From assembly GCF_024198215.1 (NCBI RefSeq), contig NZ_JAKCFA010000015.1, positions 1-64,000 on the forward strand: DNA of 64,000 nucleotides, in the 5' to 3' direction. The translations under genes and the position numbers were made by a program. Source of the stretch: Myxococcus qinghaiensis (GTDB lineage Bacteria > Myxococcota > Myxococcia > Myxococcales > Myxococcaceae). The notes beneath the pieces are model-generated. The model was given only the letters and a program-made list of their open reading frames with translations. It did no database searches and was not told where the DNA came from. The first letter of the stretch is position 1; the number at the start of each line of letters is the position of its first letter. Below, in pieces: positions 44,204-54,478 of the stretch.

Positions 44204-45910
44204 ATGAGTGATACGCGCGTCGGTGCCACGCTGACCTATACCGGGACGGCCACGCCTCCCACGGCCGCACAGGTTCCGGTGGACACCGCCGGCCTCGTCG
44301 TCGCCCTGGACGTGCCGGCGGGCGTGGTGCTGGTGCGCGCGGCACTCACCGTCCGCGCGCCGTCGGACGACGTGACGGTGAACCTGGCGCCCACCGCCAC
44401 GCTGGCCACCAGTGGCGGGCAGACGGTCCTGGACCCCGGGCAGCCCATCACCTGGCTCAGCCTGGACTGGGGGGCGCGGCGTCCCCTGTCCTCGGTGGAT
44501 GTGCGGCTGCCGGCGTCACCCACGCAGGCGGAGAAGAAGGGGCGACTGAGCGTCGCGGAGGGGGGCGCCTGGTATCCCCCGACGCCGTCGGACACGGTGT
44601 CGGTGAACGCCGTGGCGCCGCTGCCGGGCATCCTCGCCAGCCGCTTGCTGGTGGAGTTCGTGGAGGCGAGCAGCACGCCCCCTCCCGTGGGTACGCCGAA
44701 GACGCTGGCGGCGACCCAGGTGGCGAGCATCGCCCTGCGCGCGCCCGCGCGGCCTCCTGACCTCACGGCGACCGTGGGCGTGGGCGCGGGCTCGCTGTTC
44801 TTCCACCATGCGCTGCCGCTGCTGCCCCGACAGGAGCTGGTGCTGGAGGATGCGTTGAGTGATGCGCTTCAGCGCGCATGGCCGGTGGACCTCAAGTCCG
44901 GCGCGGTGGCGGTGGCGCTGCGCTCGTCGGGGCTGGGCATGTTCGACCGCGTCCAGCTCGCCCTGGACACGCTGGAGGTCATCCAGCGCTGGAGCGACGG
45001 CGCGGAGAGCCAGGCGCTGGCGGTGGACACGGACAGCCTCGTCTCCGCGCGCGTCACCGTGCCCAGGGACCGCGCGCTCTCCGAGGTGCGCTTCCACGTG
45101 CGACATCAACTGCGCGACGAGGACCTTCCCCTCGCGCCGCGTCCGCCCTCGCTGCCCGCGCTGTCCCACCACTGCGGCTCCGGGTACTCCGCCGCGCAGG
45201 CCTTCCGCTCGACGCGCGCCATGGGCCCGCTCGCGGCCTTGGATCTCCACCTGCGTCCGCTGAGCCGGCGCGTGGTGGGCACCCTCGCCTTCCACGCGGA
45301 TGTGCATGACCGGCCCGACGATGCGCCCCTGGCCGGCGCCTCCATCCCCCTGTTGCTGGAGGAGGAGGGCTCGCCACCGTGGGCCGCGCGCTGGGTGGCG
45401 TTCACGCCTGGCAAGCCGCTCGCGCTTGGAACGGGCCCGTGGTGGGTCGTCCTCACGGTGGACGAAGGGGATGTCCTCTGGAGCCTCACGGACCATGCGG
45501 AGACCGCCCCCGCGCCGGGCACGTTGACGCCTGGCACCGCGCTGCATCGCACGGAGGCCATGGGCCCCTGGCTGCCTCGGGAGCCTGGTCTTCCGGGAGC
45601 GGAAGAGGACGGGGAGGCACTCTGGGCCTGTGCGCGGCCACGCCTGCGTCCTCTCACCGCCGCGCCACCGCCACCGCCGCGCCTGCAGCTCCGCTGGGGC
45701 ACGAAGGTGCTGGAGGTGACGGCGGGCAGTGACGGCACCGTCGCGCTGGATGCCAAGGCCCTGGCGTCGCTCACGCCGCCTGGAGGCAGCACGGGGAGTC
45801 CGCCGCCGCTGGAGGTCCTGGTCCAGTCGCGCGTGGCCGGCGACATCACCCTCTCCGCGCTCCAGGTGGTCATCCCCCGGCGGGACACCTACGCGCTCTT
45901 CCCGAGATAG
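44204..45910 (+). CDS. beta-rich tail-locus protein of unknown function
   Basis: A 568-residue protein with no signal peptide, dominated by beta-strand patterns (VGATLTYTGTATPPTAAQVP, VDTAGLVVALDVPAGVVLVR, LQLRWGTKVLEVTAGSD). Its Pro-rich linkers (PRPPSLPALS) suggest several sandwich domains. It lies 28 bases after the small coiled-coil gene. It may be a second fibre, a baseplate collar or an adhesin; I recognise no family. Confidence 0.6.
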   Translation: MSDTRVGATLTYTGTATPPTAAQVPVDTAGLVVALDVPAGVVLVRAALTVRAPSDDVTVNLAPTATLATSGGQTVLDPGQPITWLSLDWGARRPLSSVDVRLPASPTQAEKKGRLSVAEGGAWYPPTPSDTVSVNAVAPLPGILASRLLVEFVEASSTPPPVGTPKTLAATQVASIALRAPARPPDLTATVGVGAGSLFFHHALPLLPRQELVLEDALSDALQRAWPVDLKSGAVAVALRSSGLGMFDRVQLALDTLEVIQRWSDGAESQALAVDTDSLVSARVTVPRDRALSEVRFHVRHQLRDEDLPLAPRPPSLPALSHHCGSGYSAAQAFRSTRAMGPLAALDLHLRPLSRRVVGTLAFHADVHDRPDDAPLAGASIPLLLEEEGSPPWAARWVAFTPGKPLALGTGPWWVVLTVDEGDVLWSLTDHAETAPAPGTLTPGTALHRTEAMGPWLPREPGLPGAEEDGEALWACARPRLRPLTAAPPPPPRLQLRWGTKVLEVTAGSDGTVALDAKALASLTPPGGSTGSPPPLEVLVQSRVAGDITLSALQVVIPRRDTYALFPR

Positions 45911-45925
45911 CGAGCCCCCTACCCC

Positions 45926-46693
45926 ATGCTCCTCGCCATCGAGTCCTACTTCCACGATGCCCTGCGCCCCGCCGTCCCCGAGACGGTGGAGGTCTCAACG
46001 GGGCCGTCTCGAGGGCCCGCCGCCGACGCGGAGGCGCTCGTCGAGGTCTATGCCTCTCGACTGAAGCTGGCGCTGCCCGAAGGTGATGACCTGACGGCGC
46101 AGCGGCAGCCGTCCTACTTCGCCCAGGTGCACCGCTGGGCGGGCAACGGGACGACGAAGGACTTCACGCTCCCGGCGAATGCGCGCGGACAGGTGGTCGA
46201 GGTGGAGTCACCCCCCGGGCACCCGCTGCGCCGGGGAGATGACTACGCGGTCGATGCGAGCACGCTGCGTCTCTATCGCGCTCCCGCCGTGGCCAACGAG
46301 GCCGTGGTCGCCTTCCTGAGAGGAGACCGCGCCGAGGGCTTCCTGGAGCGTCGCCGGTGCGAGCTGTCGCTCTCCATCCGCGCCTGGGTGAAGGCCCCGG
46401 GCAACGCCGCGCCGCTGCTCTCGCGCGCCCTGGCCGCGGCCCTGGCTGCCTCCGCGGACATGGGGAACCTGGAGGACGAAGACACGTATCCCGAGGAGTC
46501 AGGCGTGAGGATGCGCCTGCTCCAGCCCGCGGCGAGTCTGATGGACATCCAGCGCGCCATGGAGCCCGTGGGTGAGGCGCTCTTCAGCCGCGCCCAGGCG
46601 AACTTCATCGTCCGGGGCGAGCTGGAGCAGCTCATCTCCCTGGGGGCGCCGGAGCTGGAAGGCCTCATCCTCGAGGTGCGGCGGGAGACATAG
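45926..46693 (+). CDS. last gene of the tail locus, possible tail terminator/cap
   Basis: A 255-residue protein. It starts MLLAIESYFHDALRPAVPET, reminiscent of the opening helix of tail terminator and cap proteins, followed by a beta domain (RQPSYFAQVHRWAGNGTTKD) and a helical C-terminus (SLMDIQRAMEPVGEALFSRA). The locus has no other candidate for the cap that ends tube growth, but the sequence evidence is thin. It starts 16 bases after the previous stop, and an 11-bp hairpin follows. Confidence 0.5.
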   Translation: MLLAIESYFHDALRPAVPETVEVSTGPSRGPAADAEALVEVYASRLKLALPEGDDLTAQRQPSYFAQVHRWAGNGTTKDFTLPANARGQVVEVESPPGHPLRRGDDYAVDASTLRLYRAPAVANEAVVAFLRGDRAEGFLERRRCELSLSIRAWVKAPGNAAPLLSRALAAALAASADMGNLEDEDTYPEESGVRMRLLQPAASLMDIQRAMEPVGEALFSRAQANFIVRGELEQLISLGAPELEGLILEVRRET

Positions 46694-46712
46694 AGGTCGA
46701 AGCGGGATGCGC

Positions 46713-46741
46713 GCGCCTTGACCACAGGCGGGTCAAGGCGC
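46713..46741. terminator. bidirectional hairpin closing the tail locus
   Basis: GCGCCTTGACC and GGTCAAGGCGC form an 11-bp perfect stem with a 7-base loop, without T tracts. It lies between the last tail gene and the convergent PQQ-like gene. Confidence 0.6.
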
Positions 46742-46751
46742 TGAGCGCGGT

Positions 46752-47237
46752 TCAGGTCAAAAGCCGTCCCCGCCCACCCTGGACAGCCATTTGGAGTTGG
46801 AGCGAGTACACGCCCCCATCCCCATGTTCGCTGCTTCGCGTCCACTGGGGCTGGCCTGTATCCGCCGCGAACGCCGCGAGGACCTCGTGGTAGGAGACGA
46901 TGACCTGCCCTGCCTCCACCAGTACCACCGCGCCCGTGAAGGCCGGTGCATGGGCCGCCGCCACGCGCTGAGTCCAAAGCGGGTGTCCGCTCTCATGGTC
47001 AAGCGCGTGGACATCGAGGAAGACGCGCTTCTTCAACACACCCTCTGAGCCGGCCGCGAACACGAACACCCGCCCGTCATGCACCTCTACGTGTGTTGGG
47101 CGCGGGCGCACACCTGGGATTGACTTGCCAGGAACAGAGAAGGTCCACGTGGTGCCGCCACTCGTGCGGTCATAGGCGGCGACCAGGCCATTGAAAGCAG
47201 TGACGAGCAGAGCACTTGGCTGGGGCAGTGCGTTCAT
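46752..47237 (-). CDS. small PQQ/WD-type beta-propeller-like protein
   Basis: A 161-residue protein with at least three propeller-blade-like repeats: LVTAFNGLVAAYDRTSGGTT, VFLDVHALDHESGHPLWTQR and AGQVIVSYHEVLAAFAADTG. Each carries the AxDxxTGxxxW pattern of PQQ-like repeats. A full propeller needs more blades, so it is either a fragment of a larger gene or works as an oligomer. No signal peptide is seen. It converges on the tail locus. Confidence 0.65.
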   Translation of the reverse strand: MNALPQPSALLVTAFNGLVAAYDRTSGGTTWTFSVPGKSIPGVRPRPTHVEVHDGRVFVFAAGSEGVLKKRVFLDVHALDHESGHPLWTQRVAAAHAPAFTGAVVLVEAGQVIVSYHEVLAAFAADTGQPQWTRSSEHGDGGVYSLQLQMAVQGGRGRLLT

Positions 47238-47321
47238 CCCTCCACCGTTACCACAGAATAAATCTTCTGAGCCTCGTGCCGCTCGTCGAACTCCTGTGCG
47301 GATTGCGTCCTTGCCCGGAGG

Positions 47322-47729
47322 TCACTCCACCTGTCGAATCCACTGACGCACGAGCGACTCGAGCGCCTTGCGCTGGCCTCGCACGGACTCGAGCGTGACG
47401 AGGCAGCGATCTTTCGCGAGCCATCGGCAGAGCCCTTCCGGGTCGTCGAGCTCGACGCCAGTCTTCGCGCTCTGCTTCACCTTCGCGCCGGTGTGGAAGA
47501 CGAGCTGCACGCGGTCCTCGGAGCGAAGGTGCACCGCCGCGAAGAACTCGGTGGTGCGGAAGCTCGCGGTGTTCCACTTCACCGCCTCGGTGATGGAGGG
47601 GTCGACACCGAGGATGAGCTTCCGGACCTGGTCGATGTCCTCGCGCAGCGGATGCGCTCGCCCGTCGAGGAGCGCGGTGACCTCCGTCGAGCAGTCTTGC
47701 GTGGACTTCACAGCGCGCTTCGCGGCCAT
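47322..47729 (-). CDS. DUF1801-domain protein (YdhG-like fold)
   Basis: A 135-residue cytoplasmic protein. The DUF1801 features are LREDIDQVRKLILGVDPSIT, then EAVKWNTASFRTTEFFAAVH and VQLVFHTGAKVK, with the conserved E-x-x-K-W motif. It starts at the ATG at 47729 with GAGGAGA upstream. The function of the family is unknown. It stands alone. Confidence 0.85.
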   Translation of the reverse strand: MAAKRAVKSTQDCSTEVTALLDGRAHPLREDIDQVRKLILGVDPSITEAVKWNTASFRTTEFFAAVHLRSEDRVQLVFHTGAKVKQSAKTGVELDDPEGLCRWLAKDRCLVTLESVRGQRKALESLVRQWIRQVE

Positions 47730-47978
47730 CTCGCGTGTCTCCTCTCCGACGGTTGAATCACGGCGCCGACCCTTCATCGCCGGACGGGCCCTGTCGAGCA
47801 ATCACCTCGGAAACGGCCGTATCGGTCAGATGTCGTACCGGAAGAAAGGTGGGCGAAACTCCTCCATCCCACCTCCGATAAACCCTTTGTACGCAGCAAT
47901 TCCAACCACGGAGAGACACCATGGGCCGAATCAACGGACCGAAGACGGGCGCTGTTGTCATAGTCGTTGGACAGGACG

Positions 47979-48434
47979 ATGAACGCAGTCGCGCCCGAGG
48001 CCAATGCCGCCAAGAGCGTGGGCAACAAGAACCCGGCGCCCGCGCCGGTGAAGACGCCACAGCAGGTGCTGGAAAAGGTGGGCAGCCTGTCTGGCACGGC
48101 GGGCAACATCGTCAGCGTGGCGGACACCTTCGAGAGCGGTGGCCGCGCGGTGGCGAAGCTGGCGGGCGGCGTGGTGCCCACCTCGATGCCGACCACGTTC
48201 GTCGGCAAGACACTGGGCCGGTTCGTGCCTGGGCTGAACATCGCCAACGCGGTGGCCTCCGCCTCCAACGCGCACGGCGTGTTCAGCAACCCGGCGTCCA
48301 CACCGGCGCAGAAGACCCGCGCCGCCATCGACGCCTCCTCGGCATTCGTCGCGGCCCTGCCCGTGCCCTTCGTCGCGCAGGGCGCCGCGGTGGTCAACAC
48401 CGTCAACAGCCTGCTCACCCCAGCGTCAAAGTAG
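47979..48434 (+). CDS. small hydrophobic helical protein of unknown function
   Basis: A 151-residue protein with an Ala/Pro/Lys-rich start (NAAKSVGNKNPAPAPVKTPQ) and then Gly/Ala-rich amphipathic helices (GTAGNIVSVADTFESGGRAV, VPGLNIANAVASASNAHGVF, FVAALPVPFVAQGAAVVNTV). There is no signal peptide. The helices and length recall the helical protein that opens the tail locus, although I see no clear homology. It could be a membrane-active effector or cargo. The ATG at 47979 is preceded by AGGA. Confidence 0.55.
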   Translation: MNAVAPEANAAKSVGNKNPAPAPVKTPQQVLEKVGSLSGTAGNIVSVADTFESGGRAVAKLAGGVVPTSMPTTFVGKTLGRFVPGLNIANAVASASNAHGVFSNPASTPAQKTRAAIDASSAFVAALPVPFVAQGAAVVNTVNSLLTPASK

Positions 48435-48569
48435 ACATGAGCCAGGGGCTCCCTTCAGGGGGAGCGCCGGGCCTCATGGACAACCTCAGCGCTTGTGTTG
48501 TTTTGGATTGCGATGGGAGCTGACGACGGCGGGGCCGAGCGTTTCCATGGCGCGCGGGCCCGCTGCCCG

Positions 48570-48905
48570 TCAGGGGCAGTAGGTGCAGTAGAAGAAATCG
48601 GAGTGAGAGGCGTACGGCCCATCCCCTCCTGGACCAAAACACTCCGTGGTGCAGTCGTCGTTCGTATAGCAGGAGGCCACCCACCCCTCCTCGCTGTAGG
48701 GGAGCGAGTTGTAATAGGAGCTGTACCGGGGGCGGTAGAGCTGCACACAGGCCTGGGCGGACACCTCGCCAGCGGTGCCATCCCTGGGCGCTCCTTCCAA
48801 GACGGCCGGAGGGGCGGACTCGTCCGACGGCAGTTGGGGCTCCGCGCCACACGCCATCAGGAAGCCCGCGGCCAGCACGGCGAGACCACTCAGGGTGCGC
48901 TTCAT
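48570..48905 (-). CDS. small Cys-rich lipoprotein
   Basis: A 111-residue exported protein with a lipobox (GFLMACGAE, Cys 19). The mature part has seven Cys and a Tyr-rich stretch (LYRPRYSSYYNSLPYSEEGW), ending CTYCP. The Cys spacing suggests disulphides. The ATG at 48905 begins the signal peptide. It is transcribed divergently from the next Cys-rich lipoprotein gene. No known function. Confidence 0.8.
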   Translation of the reverse strand: MKRTLSGLAVLAAGFLMACGAEPQLPSDESAPPAVLEGAPRDGTAGEVSAQACVQLYRPRYSSYYNSLPYSEEGWVASCYTNDDCTTECFGPGGDGPYASHSDFFYCTYCP

Positions 48906-49267
48906 GGTGTCACTCCTTCCACAAGGGGAGCCTGAATGAGAGCACATTCCCTCTCGGGCCTCGGTGTGGGAATGCGCCCTCCCCCTTCGACCCGTGGCGT
49001 CACACCCGTCCGGACAGCCATGTCCTTGTGAATTTCCCGTAGGCATGTGGCGACTGGAATTTGAAGAACGGATGCGACTTCGCCAGACACGCCCCGTTCA
49101 ATCCTGGTGCGGCGGACTACTTGTCATTTGAAGGTCATCTCGCGCCCCTTCGACACCGGTCGAAATTGAGTCGCATCAGATTCACGATTGCAAGTACTCC
49201 CAGGCCCTCCGGGATTCCCCGGCTGGCGGCACGCGTGAGTGCCTGACTGACAATCATGGGAGAGAAC
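48906..49267. other. 362-base divergent intergenic region
   Basis: Between two divergent lipoprotein genes. I see no gene, RNA or repeat here. It presumably holds both promoters, but no convincing -35/-10 pair stands out. Confidence 0.4.
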
Positions 49268-50458
49268 ATGGCGTCCCGTCTCGGTGATGCGTCTGTGAAG
49301 GGTTTGCGTTGGGGTGCGGTGGTGCTCGCGGGGCTGGTGGGCTGTGGGCCCACCACGACGAAGGAGCCCGCGACGAATCAGGAGGAAGTGCGCTCCATCG
49401 AGGAGCAGGCCAAATCCCTGACGCCTCCCCCGGGCTGTACCGAAATCACCACGGGAGAGCTGGCCAGCGGCGTGGAGCTGACGCCGGTGATGTACGCGCC
49501 GCAGCCGACGTACCGGGGCACCTTCAACAGCCTGGGCGACCCGGCCGTGACGGACCTGGCGCGCATCCGGCTGGATGTGAATACAGCCCCGGGGCTGTAT
49601 GACCTGGCCGTGGGCGGGGGCAACACCTTCACGTGTGATCGCTGCGTCATCGCCAACCAGGACGTCGGCGCGCCGACGACGAAGCTCTTCGTCGCCGACT
49701 CCGGGACGATGCTCGTGGCGCTGAAGGTGTCACCCGAGCAGACGATTGGAGCGCTGGCGAACATGGTGCTCCGAGAGTCCGTGGACGCCCCGCCCCTCAA
49801 CGCGCCGTACTGGGGCAGCGCCGTGGTGCCGGGCGGCGAGTGCAAGTGGCTCCGCTTCGCGACGTGGAACACCGTGCGCTCCGGAGGGTGCGATCCGCGC
49901 GAGGGCTCGCTGACGGCGAACCTGCCCGACACCACCTGCGTGCCCACCAACTCCGTCGCCAGCGACGGCACGCTGGAGCGCGCGCTGGGCACCAAGACGC
50001 ATGGCCAGGCGTGCACCACCACCCCGGCCGCGAGCGAGTACGAGCTGGACTCAACGGACTGCGAGCAGGGCTTCACCTGCACGGACCTGCTCTCCGCCAG
50101 CGCCCAGTGCCTCAAGACGTGTGACTTCATGGCGGCGAACCCGGGCTGCCCCTCGGGCACCATCTGCGGCGTCTACGGCCTGTGCATCGAGCCGTCCGTG
50201 CTCCAGCCGCTCGGCTTCGACTTCGACCCCGCTCAGATTGGCGAGCAGTGCAGCGTGGGCTACGCCGAGTTCTGCGGCACCGAGGGCGCGCGCGGCGCGT
50301 GCCTGGACCTGGCCCGCACGGGCACGGCCACCTGCTACGCCTACGAGCGCGCTCGCAGCAACTGCGGCCCCGGCGAGGAGCTGGGCTACATGAGCTACGG
50401 CCGCGCCGGTGGCGGGTACGACCGCTCCTACGGCTTCTGCTACCACGACGGCCTGTAA
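49268..50458 (+). CDS. Cys-rich secreted lipoprotein of unknown function
   Basis: A 396-residue protein with a lipobox (VVLAGLVGCGP) and about 24 Cys, mostly in pairs in the C-terminal half (CEQGFTCTDLLSASAQCLKT, NPGCPSGTICGVYGLCIEPS), like myxobacterial Cys-rich surface proteins. The N-terminal half is beta-rich. The start at 49268 is preferred because GGGAGAG precedes it by 3-6 bases; an ATG at 49256 is also in frame without a binding site. It is transcribed away from the small Cys-rich lipoprotein. Confidence 0.8.
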   Translation: MASRLGDASVKGLRWGAVVLAGLVGCGPTTTKEPATNQEEVRSIEEQAKSLTPPPGCTEITTGELASGVELTPVMYAPQPTYRGTFNSLGDPAVTDLARIRLDVNTAPGLYDLAVGGGNTFTCDRCVIANQDVGAPTTKLFVADSGTMLVALKVSPEQTIGALANMVLRESVDAPPLNAPYWGSAVVPGGECKWLRFATWNTVRSGGCDPREGSLTANLPDTTCVPTNSVASDGTLERALGTKTHGQACTTTPAASEYELDSTDCEQGFTCTDLLSASAQCLKTCDFMAANPGCPSGTICGVYGLCIEPSVLQPLGFDFDPAQIGEQCSVGYAEFCGTEGARGACLDLARTGTATCYAYERARSNCGPGEELGYMSYGRAGGGYDRSYGFCYHDGL

Positions 50459-50507
50459 CAGCAGCACCCTCGCGGCCCGGGGCCCACCAGCCCGGGCAGC
50501 GGCGTTT

Positions 50508-52040
50508 TCAGCGCGCCGCGCGTCCACCGATGCGCGAGCCCGCGTCCTCGGGCAACCGGCTGAACAGGGGCCCCGCCAGCGAAGACACCACGCCCACCGC
50601 GAGGAACGGCAACAGGAAGCGGTCCGGGGTCAGCGGCAGGTCCCCACTGCCTCGCGCCAGGTGCAGCATGAGCGCGCCCAGGCTGATGCCCACGCTCAGC
50701 GCCATCTGCTGAGTCACCACCGCCACCGTGGAGGCCTGGCTCATCTTCTCCCGGGGGATGTCCGCATAGGCCACGGCGTTGATGGCGGTGAACTGCAGCG
50801 AGCGCACGAAGCCGCTGACCATCAGCGTGGCGACGATGAGCGGAATGGGCGTGGAGTTGCGGAAGAGCGCCGGCAGCGCCGTCAGCACCGCCGCCGCCAG
50901 GTTGGAGCCCACCAGCGTCGTCCGGAAGCCCAGCCGCTTGATGACCCACGGCGCCACGGGCTTGCAGGACATGGCCCCCAGCCCCGTGCCAATCGTCACC
51001 AGGCCCGCTTCGAACGGCCCCCACCCCAGGCCCACCTGGAGCATCAAGGGCAGGAGGAACGGCGTCGCGCCCAACCCCATCCGCACCAGCCCGCCGCCCG
51101 CCGTGCTGGCCCTGAACGTCGACAGCTTCAAGAGCCGCAGGTCCAACACCGGCTTCTTCATCCGCAGCGCGTGCGACACGTAGAGCGCAATCGAGCCCGC
51201 GGCCACCAGCGCCATGCCCATCTGGATGTGGACGGGCACCAGCCCCACGCCCAGCGTCTCCGCCGCGCCAATCGTCAGGGTGATGGCCACCGCGGCGATG
51301 GCATACCCCCGCCAGTCGAACGGGCCCGGGTGCGGCTGGGGCAGCTCCGGCACGTAGCGCGACACCGCGAGCATGCCCAAGAGGCCCACGGGGACGTTGA
51401 TGAAGAAGATCCACGGCCAGTCCGCCACGCCGAGGATGAGGCCCGCCAACGGAGGCCCGATGAGCGGCCCCACCAGCGCGGGCATCGTGAACCAGCTCAG
51501 CGCCGACACCAGCTTGTCCCGGGGCGCCGAGCCCACCACGATGAGCCGCCCCACCGGCGTCATCAGCGCGCCCCCCAGGCCCTGGAGCGTGCGGAAGGCG
51601 ACGAGTTGGGGCAGTGAGCGGGAGAAGCCGCACAGCACGGAGGCGATGAGGAACACGCCCATCGCCAGCATGAAGACGCGGCGGGGACCGAAGCGGTCGG
51701 CAATCCAGCCACTCGCGGGCGCGAGCACCGCCAGCGCCAGGATGTAGGACGTCAGCGCGAGCTTGAGGTGGATGGGGTCCGTGCCGAAGGCCACGGACAG
51801 CGTCGGCAGCGCGGTGGACAGCGCGGTGGAGTCGACGAACTCCATGAACAGCGCGCTCGCCACGGCGATCGACGCGAGCCGGGAGCCTCTGGTGGCGGAC
51901 GCGGGCGGCGAGCCAGGTGGAGAGGAGCCAGGGGAGTCGGACACCTCTCTTCTATGCACATGTGGCGCAGCGCCTGTCACGCTCGACGACACTCCGTCCG
52001 GGGGCCCCCCTGCTCCCGAAGGAGCCAGGGAGGCGGGCAT
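50508..52040 (-). CDS. MFS drug exporter, DHA2/EmrB-QacA-type
   Basis: A 510-residue inner-membrane protein with about 14 hydrophobic segments. It has the DHA motif A (GWIADRFGPRRVFMLAMGVF), the early motif D1-like segment FMEFVDSTALSTALPTLSVA, and motif C-like WFTMPALVGPLIGPPLAGLI. It exports drugs or natural products by proton antiport. The N-terminus has 45 or so Ser/Pro-rich residues that may be cytoplasmic or an over-extended start; a GTG near 51945 is an alternative. The pirin gene lies 45 bases upstream on the same strand, so the two may be co-transcribed. Confidence 0.88.
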   Translation of the reverse strand: MPASLAPSGAGGPPDGVSSSVTGAAPHVHRREVSDSPGSSPPGSPPASATRGSRLASIAVASALFMEFVDSTALSTALPTLSVAFGTDPIHLKLALTSYILALAVLAPASGWIADRFGPRRVFMLAMGVFLIASVLCGFSRSLPQLVAFRTLQGLGGALMTPVGRLIVVGSAPRDKLVSALSWFTMPALVGPLIGPPLAGLILGVADWPWIFFINVPVGLLGMLAVSRYVPELPQPHPGPFDWRGYAIAAVAITLTIGAAETLGVGLVPVHIQMGMALVAAGSIALYVSHALRMKKPVLDLRLLKLSTFRASTAGGGLVRMGLGATPFLLPLMLQVGLGWGPFEAGLVTIGTGLGAMSCKPVAPWVIKRLGFRTTLVGSNLAAAVLTALPALFRNSTPIPLIVATLMVSGFVRSLQFTAINAVAYADIPREKMSQASTVAVVTQQMALSVGISLGALMLHLARGSGDLPLTPDRFLLPFLAVGVVSSLAGPLFSRLPEDAGSRIGGRAAR

Positions 52041-52085
52041 CGGACCCTGGCTCGCCGGGGGGACGGCCAGGGCGCGAGGGACTCG

Positions 52086-53246
<1,161 letters not shown>

Positions 53247-53377
53247 GCATGACGCCGGCTCCAGGCTGTAATCCTCGCATGGACGGGGCGCATCCTTTCA
53301 TGCCCAGGGGCCCGCCAGCCCGCTCATCCCTCCTCCCCATACACGCGGGCCCGGACTTGCCGTAGGGTGCGCCCGCC

Positions 53378-54478
53378 TTGAGCCCCTCTCCGTCCCTCCC
53401 CGTCTCCCAAGAGCGAGTGCGCGCCATCGACTGGCTGCGCGGCATCGCCGTGCTGTTCATGGTCCAGACGCACGCGCTGGCGCTGCTCACCCCGGAGCTG
53501 CGCAAGAGCGTCTGGGTGGGCCGCCTGCTCAAGGTGGACGGGCTGGTCGCCCCCGCGTTCATCTTCTCCGCGGGCTTCGCGCTCGCGCTCGTCATGGTGC
53601 GCAGCGCCGCCAGCGGACGCCTGCGCGAGCGCGTGCCCAAGAACTTCCGCCGCACCTGCGAGGTCCTCCTCGTCGCATCCCTGGTCAACTGGGCGTGGTT
53701 CCCCCTGCTGAGCGAGCCGAAGTGGCTCTTCCGCATGGACATCCTCCAGTGCGTGGGCCTGTGCCTGCTGCTCATGCTGCCCGTGGTCGCCGCGCTGGCC
53801 ACGAGGCCTCGTGGGCTCGCGGGGCTGAGCCTGACACTGGCCTTCGTCGTCTTCGCCGTGGCGCCCCTGGGTGAGCACGTGCCCGAGCCCTGGGCCACGC
53901 TCACCAACAAGTCCTCCTTCGCGCCCTTCCCCCTGCTGCCGTGGATGGGCTTCGCGTGGCTGGGCGCGTTCGCCGGAAGCCTCGCGGGCGCGTGGGGCCG
54001 GCGTCCGCTGGCCGTGGCGCTGCTCATGCTCGTCACCGTGGGCGCCATCGCCGCGGCGTCGGGTGACTTCCTCTTCCAGCTCTACCCGCACCACCGCTTC
54101 TTCGTCTCCAACCCGTCGAACTCGGCGGCCCGCTTCGCGTGGGTCTGCGCCGTGCTGCTGGGGCTGATGGCGCTGGAGGCCCGGGTGGCGGGGGACCATG
54201 CGCCCTCGCGGCTGCGGCGGTTCATCGAGGTCTTCGGGACGTCGTCGCTCTCCGCCTACTTCTTCCACGAGATGCTGCTGTTCTACCGGATTGGGGGCGT
54301 CTTCTCGTTCCAGCGCTTCTGGGGAGACCGCAGCGGCTGGGGCCAGTACTGGCTGCTCACCGCGGCGCTCATCGTCGCCACGTGGCTGTTGTGCCTGGCG
54401 TGGGACCGGCTGGAGCACCTCGCGCGGACGGCGCTCCAGCGCCTGGGCAGGAGGCAGCGCCCGGCCGTCTCTCAGTGA
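53378..54478 (+). CDS. membrane acyltransferase-like protein (heparan-alpha-glucosaminide N-acetyltransferase/DUF1624 type)
   Basis: A 366-residue integral membrane protein with about ten hydrophobic helices. It starts [20 protein letters not shown], the family hallmark (R-x-x-x-x-D-x-x-R-G-x-x-x-x-x-M). Related enzymes move acetyl groups across the membrane to sugars. The start is probably TTG at 53378, which puts the signature near residue 12. Its last 7 bases overlap the end of the convergent VOC gene. Confidence 0.72.
   Translation: MSPSPSLPVSQERVRAIDWLRGIAVLFMVQTHALALLTPELRKSVWVGRLLKVDGLVAPAFIFSAGFALALVMVRSAASGRLRERVPKNFRRTCEVLLVASLVNWAWFPLLSEPKWLFRMDILQCVGLCLLLMLPVVAALATRPRGLAGLSLTLAFVVFAVAPLGEHVPEPWATLTNKSSFAPFPLLPWMGFAWLGAFAGSLAGAWGRRPLAVALLMLVTVGAIAAASGDFLFQLYPHHRFFVSNPSNSAARFAWVCAVLLGLMALEARVAGDHAPSRLRRFIEVFGTSSLSAYFFHEMLLFYRIGGVFSFQRFWGDRSGWGQYWLLTAALIVATWLLCLAWDRLEHLARTALQRLGRRQRPAVSQ

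Larger units (their letters stand above)
29419..46741 (+). other. contractile phage-tail-like particle locus (tailocin/injection particle)
   Basis: One block of about 18 plus-strand genes in an order close to Mu/P2-type contractile tails: sheath, tube, chaperone-like, tape-measure-position protein, hub (gpD), gpU-like, spike (gpV), gp25, gpJ, gpI-like, fibre. Most genes overlap by 1-4 bases or sit within 50 bases of the next. I find no capsid, portal, terminase, integrase, repressor, holin or endolysin on either side. I also find no AAA+ ATPase of the Pvc15 type, so it is not a textbook extracellular contractile injection system. Base composition and codon use match the neighbouring core genes by eye, suggesting long residence. 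The best reading is a domesticated tail particle. Confidence 0.82.

Noticed and set aside
29419-46741. Intact prophage
   Set aside because: No head, packaging, integration, repressor or lysis genes and no att-like repeats are visible around it.
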